A stretch of 57,418 bases of DNA from Candidatus Poribacteria bacterium (GTDB lineage Bacteria; Poribacteria; WGA-4E; WGA-3G): positions 1-57,418 of the forward strand of contig JAJEAG010000076.1 of the NCBI GenBank assembly GCA_022824265.1, written 5' to 3'. Shown piece by piece: positions 37,735 through 46,303 of the stretch. The notes under the pieces are model-generated. The model was not told the origin of the DNA. It did not search any database and was given only the letters and a program-made list of their open reading frames with translations. Within the stretch, counting starts at the first letter, position 1, and the number at the start of each line of letters is the position of its first letter. The position numbers were made by a program, and so were the translations under genes.

Positions 37735-37897
37735 GTCTAGTTCTCATCTAAATAGGATTTACGCGATTGTTACGAATTCTCAAAAAATTATGACTAAAAT
37801 GTCGTAATTTTCAAGAGAATTGTGGGTTTCAAGTGTGGTTACAAAGCGCGCCTACCGTTTTGTGCATAAGTCCCGCTAAAATAAAAAACATATACTC

Positions 37898-39901
37898 CTA
37901 AAATGTAATCGTCATGCCCAACGTGGGAACAATTGGAAATTGTGGTTCCTCTTCAATAGTACATTCAACAATCGCACCTGTTTCCTCATCTAACACTTCA
38001 CTGAATGCATATTGGTCTACATTGGTGTGATTATACAAGTTTAAAATTTGGAAATACCATGTGAGGGTCCATCGTTTGTACGGACTTCGTTTTGTAATCC
38101 GAAAATTAAGACTGTGATAAGGTGGTAGTCGGTCAGAATGCGTTTCCCCGAACTGTCGGTTGCATGCGGTCCCATCATCTATAAGTTCGTGAATCAAGGG
38201 TGTTCTTGGGTCACCTGTGTGAAAACGCCAACTGACATACAGATGCCACGTTGAAGTTATCTGCTGGCTACTACTTAAAAAAATAGAATGTCGCCTGTCG
38301 TATTGCCGATAGATGGTGGTGTTTCCCGAAATTTCTTCTGCAATTCCATAAGCGTAGCCGAGTCCCCACGTCAACCTTGATGAAACGGCTTGTGTTGCGA
38401 AGACATCAAATCCTGTTGCCTCTGCGGATTTAGGGGAGGTAAAAATCTGTGTTTGCCGCCCAAATTCTCTAAGTCTACCTACGAGATTGTCAAATGTCTT
38501 GTAGTAACCTTCCAATTTGATAAGGAAATTGTTCCGGCTATATTCACCACCAAGAATGTAATGTGTAGACTGCTCCGCCAATCCAACAGTTTGAATACCG
38601 TCCTCAACTGGTACTGACATTAGATCAACGGGTTGATGATAGATGCCCCAAGCACCTCGAAACACTAAATTCTCCTTCGGACGCACTGCAATTGCAACAC
38701 GTGGTCCAATCTCATAGTTTTGAACATCTGGTCTTCTATAGTTTTGAACGACATAACGACCACCTACGTTGACAGCAAGTTTCGGATGAATTTGCCATTC
38801 ATCTTGCAAGAAGAATTTGATGTCGTTCCCATTGTCGTCAATATCTGCCATTATATGCTTGTAATTATTTATACCTGCTATACGTTCCGAAACATCGTAT
38901 TCATATTGTGCAGTCAACCAACGCCATTCAATACCACTTCGAATGGTGTGTTTCTCAAATACATTTGCTGTTAATTCCGCTTTTGTACCGATAAATCTGA
39001 AATCTCTATTGTCAAAATTAGTCTCTCTTGTTGTTCTTTCTTGACTTGATGTTCCGGCAAATAGATAAATATCTGTCCAATGCGAAGTGCCAAATGTATG
39101 TCTCCATTTTAACCAAGCGGTAGTATTATCATATTGGGAATCCAAATTGTTATCCACGTCCTCTATACGTATCCTATTCTTATCCCAACCGTACAAGCCG
39201 TTGAACGTGAGTGTATCCGCATCTGTCAACTGATACACAAGTTTTCCATAGACATCAGCGTATTGTGGCTTGTATTTCTCATCTATATCCATGAGTGTGA
39301 GAATGATGTCCACATATCCTCTGCGTGCTGACAGCAGCCACCCTCCTTTTTCAGTTAGGGGACCCTCCACCATAGCGGTTGCGTTGATAAGGTCAAGTCC
39401 GAAATTTGCAGAGACCTTTTCAGTATTTGGCATCTTTGTAGAGATGTCAAAAACCCCTGACATTTTTTGACCATATTCTGCTGGGAATCCGCCCATCAAC
39501 AAATCCGAACGTTGGATTAAACCCAGTCCAACTAATGAAACAGCTCCCCCGAAATCTTGCAGATGATACGGATTATAAAGTTCCATACCATCTAATCTAA
39601 CGGCGACACCATCCTTTTCTCCGCCCCGTACACTGAAACGTGCACTGTAGTCGCTTGCGATGACACCGGGGAAGACATGACCAGATCGCATTATATCATT
39701 GTCAATTAAGGGAAACCTTTCAATCTCCTGTTTTGAGAGTGAGATTTGCGGGGTTGCCCCATCATAGATAGTAAATCGTCCAGGAGTGACAATAATTTTC
39801 TCAAGTTCTACCGGTTTTTGGACATCCTGTGCATGAACCCAAAGAATACTTGAAATAAGAAAAAAAAGTATGTGGAAAATGAGAAACTTGAGGGTGGACA
39901 T
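37898..39901 (-). CDS. TonB-dependent outer-membrane receptor
   Basis: This is a 667-residue outer-membrane beta-barrel with a plug. A signal peptide (about 1-25, ending HAQD) is followed by a TonB-box-like stretch (LEKIIVTPGR), then the plug: HVFPGVIASDYSARFSVRGG, VAVRLDGMELYNPYHLQDFG and FPAEYGQKMSGVFDIST. The remaining 500 residues alternate aromatic-rich strands, ending in a terminal Phe (TLGMTITF). The ATG at 39901 is preferred because the strong promoter just upstream would start transcription near 39931. There is no riboswitch or Fur-like palindrome, so the ligand (siderophore, cobalamin or glycan) is open. Confidence 0.9.
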   Translation of the reverse strand: MSTLKFLIFHILFFLISSILWVHAQDVQKPVELEKIIVTPGRFTIYDGATPQISLSKQEIERFPLIDNDIMRSGHVFPGVIASDYSARFSVRGGEKDGVAVRLDGMELYNPYHLQDFGGAVSLVGLGLIQRSDLLMGGFPAEYGQKMSGVFDISTKMPNTEKVSANFGLDLINATAMVEGPLTEKGGWLLSARRGYVDIILTLMDIDEKYKPQYADVYGKLVYQLTDADTLTFNGLYGWDKNRIRIEDVDNNLDSQYDNTTAWLKWRHTFGTSHWTDIYLFAGTSSQERTTRETNFDNRDFRFIGTKAELTANVFEKHTIRSGIEWRWLTAQYEYDVSERIAGINNYKHIMADIDDNGNDIKFFLQDEWQIHPKLAVNVGGRYVVQNYRRPDVQNYEIGPRVAIAVRPKENLVFRGAWGIYHQPVDLMSVPVEDGIQTVGLAEQSTHYILGGEYSRNNFLIKLEGYYKTFDNLVGRLREFGRQTQIFTSPKSAEATGFDVFATQAVSSRLTWGLGYAYGIAEEISGNTTIYRQYDRRHSIFLSSSQQITSTWHLYVSWRFHTGDPRTPLIHELIDDGTACNRQFGETHSDRLPPYHSLNFRITKRSPYKRWTLTWYFQILNLYNHTNVDQYAFSEVLDEETGAIVECTIEEEPQFPIVPTLGMTITF

Positions 39902-39937
39902 TTTATATCCCAAGGCAGTGATTTACAAATCATGGGT

Positions 39938-39966
39938 ATTATATCATTCTATGTGAAGAATGTCAA
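39938..39966 (-). promoter_or_regulatory. Consensus sigma70 promoter for the TonB-dependent receptor
   Basis: On the minus strand: TTGACA (39966-39961), 17-bp spacer, TATAAT (39943-39938). Both hexamers are perfect. The leader before the ATG is about 30 nt. Confidence 0.85.
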
Positions 39967-39985
39967 TATTATAGAATTGATATCC

Positions 39986-40093
39986 CAGAACCATTCAGTT
40001 TTCTATAGATAACAATATCTTCTATAGATGTAGAGATGGTATTCAAGCATGTTGCCTATTACCTTTAAATCAACACTAAATTGACACCTATGG
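39986..40093. repeat. Second copy of the dispersed intergenic repeat
   Basis: CAGAACCATTCAGTTTTC (39986-40003) is identical to 24128-24145, and 40053-40093 matches 24556-24596 at 37 of 41 positions. The spacing between the two shared blocks is far shorter here (about 50 nt versus 410), so this copy looks like an internally deleted version. No gene lies in the 39902-40267 gap. Confidence 0.7.
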
Positions 40094-40195
40094 GTAGGGC
40101 AGCAGCGGCACCCAACCTACAATATAAACGCTTCGTAACACGTATCTACTTAGAAATCTTAAAACTGAATAGTCCTGTTCATTACCGTTGTCCTA

Positions 40196-40225
40196 TTGTC
40201 AAATGTCAACACCTTATGCTAAAAT
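40196..40225 (+). promoter_or_regulatory. Sigma70 promoter for the enolase-superfamily gene
   Basis: TTGTCA, 18-bp spacer, TAAAAT: each hexamer is one base off consensus. Transcription would begin about 35 nt before the ATG at 40268. Confidence 0.5.
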
Positions 40226-40267
40226 ACGTTCAAGTGTAGATAACTGACTTCTAAGTTGGAGGATTAT

Positions 40268-41395
40268 ATGAAAATTGATAAAATCGAGTCGTTTTTTATC
40301 GGTAACGGATATGTGGTTAGAATCTGGACAGATACGGGATTAAGTGGTGTTGGACAGACTGCATGTTGGGGATATCCAGAAGCGGTAGATAAGATTGTCA
40401 ATACCTTTGAGAAATATCTCATTGGACAAAACCCGTTACGTATTGAACATCATTGGCAATATCTCTACAGAATGGGTCCCTTTAAAGGCACCGCATTGAG
40501 TGGGGCTATAAGTGCAGTAGACATTGCCTTGTGGGATATCAAGGGGAAACATTTTGATGTACCTGTTTGGGAGTTGTTGGGTGGTAATTGTCGAGATAAA
40601 ATTCGGTTGCACCTACTTGGCGGAGGTGGCACGCCAGAAACAATGTTTGAGGCAGCAAAAGCTGCTGCTGCGGAAGGTTTTACTGCTCTCAAGTTTGATC
40701 CGTTGGTAGGGAATTTTCAGGATATGGCAGTAGACAGATTGGTGAAAACAGCACGCGACATCGTTGCAGCTGCCCGAGAAGGTGGTGGACCTGATCTCGA
40801 CCTTATTGTTGAAGTGCATCGTAAACTGACACCGATGAACAGTATAGTACTGGAGTCTGCATTAGCACCTTTTAATCTATATTTTATTGAAGACCCAATT
40901 CAGATAGATACGATAACAACACAAGCCGAATTAGCGAAACGGATGACAACGCCTCTTGCATTAGGTGAACGTAATGTTAGCATCTGGGAGTTTCGTGAGC
41001 TATTGGAAGTAGGTGGTCCGCAATATGTCCGTCCAGATGTCGGCTTAGCAGGCGGGTTGACACATTGTAAGAAGATTGCTGCGATTGCAGAATCGTATCA
41101 TAGCGCGGTTGTCACGCACAACTTTTTGGGTCCACTGATTACTGCTGCGTCTCTACATTTAGATGCAAGTATACCGAACTTTGTAACACAAGAATATACC
41201 AAAGGTGATGAATCAGATGCTTTTGCTGTTTACAAAGTTGCATATCAACGTGAAGGTGGTTACATTCCAATACCGGAAGTTCCCGGTTTAGGTGTCGAAC
41301 TTGATGATAGTCTTATAGAGGAGACACCGTTTCGTCCTATGAATACTGGCTCAACACCGTTGCGTGAGGATGGGTCAGTTGCGTATGCCGTATAA
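40268..41395 (+). CDS. Mandelate racemase/muconate lactonizing-type enolase superfamily enzyme
   Basis: This probable acid-sugar dehydratase or racemase has 375 residues. The capping domain opens with KIDKIESFFIGNGYVVRI and includes ALSGAISAVDIALWDIKGK. In the barrel, metal ligands fall at VEVHRKLTP (Glu of EVH), YFIEDPI and ALGERN, and VTHNFLGP supplies a late His as general acid/base. The E-V-H and H-N pattern resembles mannonate/galactonate dehydratase-like members. TTGGAGG precedes the ATG; the TTG at 40256 is part of that site. It leads a run of four plus-strand genes with short gaps, probably a catabolic unit. Confidence 0.87.
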   Translation: MKIDKIESFFIGNGYVVRIWTDTGLSGVGQTACWGYPEAVDKIVNTFEKYLIGQNPLRIEHHWQYLYRMGPFKGTALSGAISAVDIALWDIKGKHFDVPVWELLGGNCRDKIRLHLLGGGGTPETMFEAAKAAAAEGFTALKFDPLVGNFQDMAVDRLVKTARDIVAAAREGGGPDLDLIVEVHRKLTPMNSIVLESALAPFNLYFIEDPIQIDTITTQAELAKRMTTPLALGERNVSIWEFRELLEVGGPQYVRPDVGLAGGLTHCKKIAAIAESYHSAVVTHNFLGPLITAASLHLDASIPNFVTQEYTKGDESDAFAVYKVAYQREGGYIPIPEVPGLGVELDDSLIEETPFRPMNTGSTPLREDGSVAYAV

Positions 41396-41455
41396 GTCAT
41401 AAAATTGTAGCATAAAGACAAACAGAAAACAGTTTCTAAATCAGAGGAGTTTGAG

Positions 41456-42256
41456 ATGAATGCTGATGAGAAATATCTATTTGATCTGAACGGTTATATT
41501 ATCATAAAAGATGTATTGTCACCTGAAGAGGTAGCATTAGCAAACGAGGCAATTGACAAACATAGTGAACAGATGCGTTTGCGTCCACGTGAACAGACAC
41601 TTGATGGTGGGTCAGAAGAATTGAGAGGAGAACAGGGTAGAGGGGAACTCGGAGGGATGCTCGGATGGGAGGAACCGTGGTGTAACCCTTTCCGTCACAT
41701 GCTCGCGCACCCGACACTTGTTCCATACCTTAATATCATTTTGGGTAAAGGGTTCCGAATGGATCATCATATGTTCCTACTATCTATGGACAAAGGTGCG
41801 GAAGGTTTTATTTTTCACGGATCATCCGGTCCTGGGTTTGATCCTAATCAATACTACATTTTCCGTGATGGACGGATGCATAACGGTTTGACTGTGGTTA
41901 CTTTTCAACTCACCGATGTGCCACCCGGTGCTGGTGGTCTTATTGTGATACCGGGAAGTCATAAAAGCAATTTTCCATGTCCACAAGAGATGCGTCTTTA
42001 CCAGAAACACCAGGAGCACATCCGTCAACTCGTTTGTAATGCTGGTGATGTGATTATTTTCTCTGAAGCAACAACACATGGAACGCTTCCGTGGACAGCA
42101 GACCATCCGAGACGTTCAATTTTGACACGTTACACTGCAGGTAATATGGCTTATGTTCCTGCTTATGAGATACCTGAATGGGCAAATGAAAGACAACGAG
42201 CAGTAATGGAGCCTCCGTATCATTCCCGATTAAATCGTCCAATGTTGGATGCGTAA
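41456..42256 (+). CDS. Phytanoyl-CoA dioxygenase (PhyH) family protein
   Basis: This Fe(II)/2-oxoglutarate-dependent oxygenase-like protein has 266 residues. The family opening is YLFDLNGYIIIKDVLSPEEV. The core jelly-roll segment LTDVPPGAGGLIVIPGSHKSN is very typical of PhyH proteins, and the distal iron His is in TTHGTLPW with the Arg of RRSILTRY likely binding 2-oxoglutarate. The proximal motif is less standard: FIFHGSSGPGFD supplies His, with no obvious H-x-D. An acidic/basic insertion (about 45-70) precedes the core. It follows the enolase-superfamily gene by 60 bp. Such proteins are multiplied in Poribacteria-like genomes; substrates are mostly unknown. Confidence 0.82.
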   Translation: MNADEKYLFDLNGYIIIKDVLSPEEVALANEAIDKHSEQMRLRPREQTLDGGSEELRGEQGRGELGGMLGWEEPWCNPFRHMLAHPTLVPYLNIILGKGFRMDHHMFLLSMDKGAEGFIFHGSSGPGFDPNQYYIFRDGRMHNGLTVVTFQLTDVPPGAGGLIVIPGSHKSNFPCPQEMRLYQKHQEHIRQLVCNAGDVIIFSEATTHGTLPWTADHPRRSILTRYTAGNMAYVPAYEIPEWANERQRAVMEPPYHSRLNRPMLDA

Positions 42257-42368
42257 CATGAAATGGTAGGTTTACAATTCTGTAGGAGTAATCTCTGAAG
42301 CACGACCAAACATAATGATAGTCGGGAATCGGAGTTCCTCCTACTATTTTATTATAAGGAATACAATA

Positions 42369-43430
42369 ATGTCATCATCAACAAGTGCTATTTTTGGACT
42401 GATTTTTTTAGGTTTGGCGAATGCTTCAGTTTTTTTGATGTTTAAACTATGGGGATACCCCTTTAATAAGGAAACACATAAGAGTGAAGCCCCGCGATCA
42501 TTGACGATTTTGCATCGCTGCCTCGGTTATGCTTATGCATTACTCTATATTTTTATGATGTGGCACATGGTTCCCCGCTTATGGAGTTATCAGGTTGAAT
42601 TACCTCCGCGTACTGTCGCACATTTAATGCTCGGCATTACCATCGGAGTGTTGATTTTGGTGAAGGTAGCCATCCTTCGGTTTTTTCGACATTTTGAGGA
42701 ATCAATGCCTTATATCGGAGTATCTTTACTAATATGTACTTATCTTTTGATTGGGTTGTCAGTGCCATTTTCATTTCATGAAACTATCCTAAGCTCTCAA
42801 ACACGTGCATTTAGTGAGGAAGGGATCGCGAGGACACGCAAGTTGTTAGATACCGCAGAGTTACCAACGGAAGCACCACTTGATCAACTCGCTTCAAAAC
42901 GAAAACTACGGGAAGGACAACATGTTTTACAACGTAAATGTGTTGTCTGTCATGATTTACGCACAATTCTTGCTAAACCGCGCACACCACCAGATTGGGT
43001 GCGGTTAGTTCATCGCATGGCAATAAAACCTGTTATTGGTGAACCGATCACCGAACAAGAGGAATGGAGTGTATCAACATATCTGATTGCAATTACTCCC
43101 GATATCAAGACCGCAGTAAAACAGCAACGACAAGAGAAAATGCGGACAGATGAAGCAAAAGCTGCTATTGAAATTGCATCTACTGTAATGGAGGATGGTC
43201 CGATAAATGTAGGCTCTGCGGTTAATTACAATGAAACTGAGGCAAAAGCATTATTTGAGAATAAATGCTCACAATGCCACCCTTTTGAAGACGTAATAGA
43301 TTATCCACCTACATTCAAAGAGGAAACAGTTGAGATCATAAATCGAATGATTGATATTGGTCTCTATCTTGAAGAGGAAGAGATTGAGACGATTGCCCGT
43401 TATATTAACGAAAATATACTTGAAGAATAA
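42369..43430 (+). CDS. Membrane-anchored dihaem cytochrome c-like protein
   Basis: This 353-residue protein has four N-terminal helices (about 5-140) containing several His (ILHRCLGYAYALLY, MMWHMVPRLW, VAHLMLGI), a pattern reminiscent of cytochrome-b561/DUF420-like haem-binding bundles. Two c-type haem sites follow: CVVCHDL and CSQCHPF, each in a small cytochrome-like domain separated by a charged helix. It may pass electrons from quinol to a periplasmic acceptor. The b-haem idea is inference; the two CxxCH sites are seen directly. ATAAGGA precedes the ATG at 42369; the frame to 42315 adds nothing recognisable. Confidence 0.75.
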   Translation: MSSSTSAIFGLIFLGLANASVFLMFKLWGYPFNKETHKSEAPRSLTILHRCLGYAYALLYIFMMWHMVPRLWSYQVELPPRTVAHLMLGITIGVLILVKVAILRFFRHFEESMPYIGVSLLICTYLLIGLSVPFSFHETILSSQTRAFSEEGIARTRKLLDTAELPTEAPLDQLASKRKLREGQHVLQRKCVVCHDLRTILAKPRTPPDWVRLVHRMAIKPVIGEPITEQEEWSVSTYLIAITPDIKTAVKQQRQEKMRTDEAKAAIEIASTVMEDGPINVGSAVNYNETEAKALFENKCSQCHPFEDVIDYPPTFKEETVEIINRMIDIGLYLEEEEIETIARYINENILEE

Positions 43431-43466
43431 TCAGTACGGAACATAAAGATATATTATGAGGATAAA

Positions 43467-43910
43467 ATGAAAACCTTTACACTTACAACAGAACAGCGAA
43501 TTGAAAGACCTCTTGCTGAGGTATTTTCATTTTTTTCTGATGCACATAACCTTACAGAAATTACACCACCATGGCTTGATTTTGTGGTGTTAACACCGCG
43601 TCCGATTGAAATGGAAGTCGGAACACTTATAGATTATCGCTTGAAACTCCGTGGCATTCCTGTTCGATGGCAGAGCGAGATAACAGAATGGGACCCTCCG
43701 CATTTTTTCGCTGATAAACAACGTAGGGGTCCCTATCGATGCTGGATTCACCAGCACAAGTTCGTTGAATCGAATGGTGCGACACTTGTACAGGACGAGG
43801 TGGAATATGCTGTGTTGGGAGGACAATTGATTAATAAACTATTTGTTCGTCCTGATATAGAGAAGATTTTTGAATATAGATCGTCTAAACTGCAGGAATT
43901 GTTGAAATAG
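43467..43910 (+). CDS. SRPBCC (START-like) family protein
   Basis: This 147-residue ligand-binding helix-grip protein has an N-terminal strand TLTTEQRIERPLAEVFSFFS, a helix at AHNLTEITPPWLDF, then WQSEITEWDPPHFFADKQRR and GPYRCWIHQHKFVESNG. The C-terminal helix ends FEYRSSKLQELL. The pattern matches the subgroup often fused to or found beside epimerases. GAGGATAA precedes the ATG and the gap to the cytochrome gene is 36 bp, so it is the last gene of that run. Ligand unknown. Confidence 0.85.
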   Translation: MKTFTLTTEQRIERPLAEVFSFFSDAHNLTEITPPWLDFVVLTPRPIEMEVGTLIDYRLKLRGIPVRWQSEITEWDPPHFFADKQRRGPYRCWIHQHKFVESNGATLVQDEVEYAVLGGQLINKLFVRPDIEKIFEYRSSKLQELLK

Positions 43911-43966
43911 CTGTGGGTTGTACCTATACAATCTTAGGTAAATATGTGCTGACCGTTACTGCAAGA

Positions 43967-45418
43967 TTATTTTTCTTTATATTCAGAACGGTCAGTGTTC
44001 CCACCATATTTTAGTGCATAAACCATCAGGTTTGTCATAAACCGATATACATCAGTGGAGCGACGATTACGAAGTGCTGTTCTGGATTCTATTTCCGCTG
44101 TCTCCATTGCACAGAGATAATCTTTTCTATTGAAAATAACCCCTAACCGGTTAGTGGTTCGTAGGACACCTTTTGTATCTTTGTAGGTTAGGTTAGGTGA
44201 TTTCCTTGCACCTGGTGTGCGTGGCACATATATGCCACGTTGGAATTTATATTTTGTTGGACGTGCTTTATTTTCGCTTTCCCAAAATACTTCACCACCT
44301 TCAGGTGGTTTATCCAGTTGGTAGAAGATATTGTATATTTCGTGATCATGTGGAAGTTTCTCTAAGGCATACTCAGGAAATATCATATACAGTTCCCGTT
44401 CAATCAATCCAGAGAAACCTGCTTTCAAACCGCAATCATCAAAGAATAGGGTGCCGCCTCTTTCAAGTACATATCTTCGCAGTGCAGCACGTTCCTCGTC
44501 TGAGAAACCTTCTTTCCTTTTTTCACCGCGCATCAGGTTTCGGTTGGTTGTCATTTCCTTTTCATGTCCAGTCATAATAATGAGCGGCGCGTTCATTATT
44601 TCTTCGTCAGTCATTCTTAGAGCACCACCTGCGAAACTCATATCAGCACGTACTGGCGTGTTTTCTTTAAGCCACTTAATCAGAGATGGAATTGCAGTCG
44701 GGTCTTGCCACCAATCACTGAGTGAATGCTTTAGTCGAATTACACGTATATGTGCCTGTAGGTCTGAACCTGTTCCTTTTATGATACCACCTAATTTATC
44801 ACCAATTTCATCTTGCAGTGTTGGCAGCCTACCGTATCCTTCACCTAAATCGGCATATCCCGAACCTGTCCCTGTACCTTTTGTAAAATTACCAATTCCT
44901 GAACTTCCTTTCCCACGAGGGGCAATTCCTGCTGAACCGCTACTGCCTTTACTTCTTACGGATGAGACACTTTCAATAGGACCATCACCTCCACTCAATT
45001 TTGGTCCATCAAGTTCAGAACTGTTCAATATGCTTTCTGGTGATGGAGCCAGTCTTGTAACATTTTGTATCATGGATGGGGCATCTAAAGGTATTTCATT
45101 CTGAACAGGAGTAACAGGGTTAACAGGTGTAGGGACTCTTTCCGAACTTGATATACCTTTGACACCGGTTGTTGCAATTTTTCGTTCCACATTTGGTAAC
45201 GGTTTTGGTCTTGGTTTTGGTATATCTTTCCTAATCTGCCGTTGGTCTAATGATGTGTTCACAAAGTCCACATACATTCTATCTTCGCTTTCAAGTATGA
45301 GAGGTTTTAACAACCATATTCCTAACACAATAATAGCAACGCAATGAACGATAAATGATATTAATAATGCTTGGATCTGTCGCTTTTTTCTATTTACTCT
45401 TCGGATTTCATTTGCCAT
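43967..45418 (-). CDS. TonB-like N-terminal anchor plus DUF4159 domain
   Basis: This 483-residue protein has one N-terminal helix (LLISFIVHCVAIIVLGIWLL, about 18-38) with the S-x-x-x-H pattern of TonB (Ser21, His25), preceded by a basic cytosolic tail. A long Pro/Gly/Ser-rich region (about 60-220) follows, then a DUF4159 domain: HIRVIRLKHSLSDWWQDP, then NAPLIIMTGHEKEMT, LRRYVLERGGTLFFDDC and a late TNLMVYALKYG. DUF4159 proteins usually lie near MoxR, DUF58 and VWA genes; here DUF58 is two genes away. AGGAG precedes the ATG. It is probably periplasmic; function unknown. Confidence 0.8.
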   Translation of the reverse strand: MANEIRRVNRKKRQIQALLISFIVHCVAIIVLGIWLLKPLILESEDRMYVDFVNTSLDQRQIRKDIPKPRPKPLPNVERKIATTGVKGISSSERVPTPVNPVTPVQNEIPLDAPSMIQNVTRLAPSPESILNSSELDGPKLSGGDGPIESVSSVRSKGSSGSAGIAPRGKGSSGIGNFTKGTGTGSGYADLGEGYGRLPTLQDEIGDKLGGIIKGTGSDLQAHIRVIRLKHSLSDWWQDPTAIPSLIKWLKENTPVRADMSFAGGALRMTDEEIMNAPLIIMTGHEKEMTTNRNLMRGEKRKEGFSDEERAALRRYVLERGGTLFFDDCGLKAGFSGLIERELYMIFPEYALEKLPHDHEIYNIFYQLDKPPEGGEVFWESENKARPTKYKFQRGIYVPRTPGARKSPNLTYKDTKGVLRTTNRLGVIFNRKDYLCAMETAEIESRTALRNRRSTDVYRFMTNLMVYALKYGGNTDRSEYKEK

Positions 45419-45527
45419 TTTTTTCTCCTGATAGGTATGGTGAAGCGTGCTAAAATATATACGAATAAGATGTATTTAACTTTATACAGAACGACAAGGT
45501 TTTGAATTGTTTGAGTTCTTTTACCGT

Positions 45528-45680
45528 ATTTTAAGTGAGTTTGATATAAAACTTGTAGATTAGGTTGAGGCGCGAAACTGAACTTTTCTTGCTTGATGAC
45601 GAACTACATGTTGGGTTTCGTTCCTCGACCCAATCTACAATCTCATTCATTTCTGTTATACCGAACTCACGTTATTTTAA
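45528..45680. repeat. ~150-bp imperfect palindromic element
   Basis: Inner arms at 45553-45578 and 45615-45640 are reverse complements at 22 of 26 positions. Outer arms around GTGAGTT (about 45534-45546) and GAACTCAC (45663-45670) also pair. It has no coding capacity. The outer word GAACTCACGTT also occurs near 32707-32717 with a GTGAGTTC partner at 32591-32598, so this may be a family of non-autonomous elements. It fills most of the gap between the DUF4159 and macrodomain genes. Confidence 0.55.
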
Positions 45681-45729
45681 CATAATACTATCATACTATT
45701 CAAAATGAGATTATTGACAATGATTTTAT

Positions 45730-46272
45730 TTAAAGGTTGGTAAGCGCATCTGCGTAACAACTATAGGTTGCGTCATCGAAGAGAACAAACTGAATATTGG
45801 TGGGAACTGTTACACCACTTTCTGCTAAGTTCCGAATTGTTTGAAGTGCTTCAGCGGCTGCTTTTTCTGTTGGATAGCCGTAGACACCTGTACTGATTGA
45901 TGGAAATGCAATTGATTTTACGTCATTTTCTACAGCTAACTGAAGGCTTTCTTTGTAACAACTTGAGAGTAGGGCAGCCTCACCTGAATTGCCTCCGTGC
46001 CACACAGGACCGACGGTGTGGATGATGTATTGTGCGGGTAAATTTCCTCCGGTGGTAATAACCGCTTTGCCAGTTGGACAACCTCCTTGCTGTGCTCGGA
46101 TAACGTCGCATGCCTTGGTAACAGCATCACCACCAGCACGACGAATTGCACCATCAACGCCACCCCCTCCGATGAGTTTTTCGTTTGCTGCATTTACAAC
46201 AGCATCAACTTCTGCTTTTGTTATATCACCTTGGATGAGTTCTATAGTAGTTTGTTCCAATTGTTTCTGCAT
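45730..46272 (-). CDS. Macrodomain protein (MacroD-like ADP-ribosyl hydrolase)
   Basis: The protein removes or binds ADP-ribose, acting on O-acetyl-ADP-ribose or mono-ADP-ribosylated targets. It is 180 residues of macrodomain only: IELIQGDITKAEVDAVVNAA, the catalytic-loop NEKLIGGGGVDGAIRRAGG, and FPSISTGVYGYPTEKAA binding the diphosphate. These match the MacroD/YmdB group. AAGGAG is upstream of the ATG. It starts 31 bp after the DUF58 gene and is read as the last gene of that operon, though the two functions have no known link. Confidence 0.93.
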   Translation of the reverse strand: MQKQLEQTTIELIQGDITKAEVDAVVNAANEKLIGGGGVDGAIRRAGGDAVTKACDVIRAQQGGCPTGKAVITTGGNLPAQYIIHTVGPVWHGGNSGEAALLSSCYKESLQLAVENDVKSIAFPSISTGVYGYPTEKAAAEALQTIRNLAESGVTVPTNIQFVLFDDATYSCYADALTNL

Positions 46273-46303
46273 GAGGATTGCTCCTTACTTGTATCCTGTA
46301 ATG

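Noticed and set aside
37898-40000. Cobalamin or other riboswitch before the TonB-dependent receptor
   Set aside because: The consensus promoter lies about 30 nt before the start codon, leaving no room for a riboswitch.
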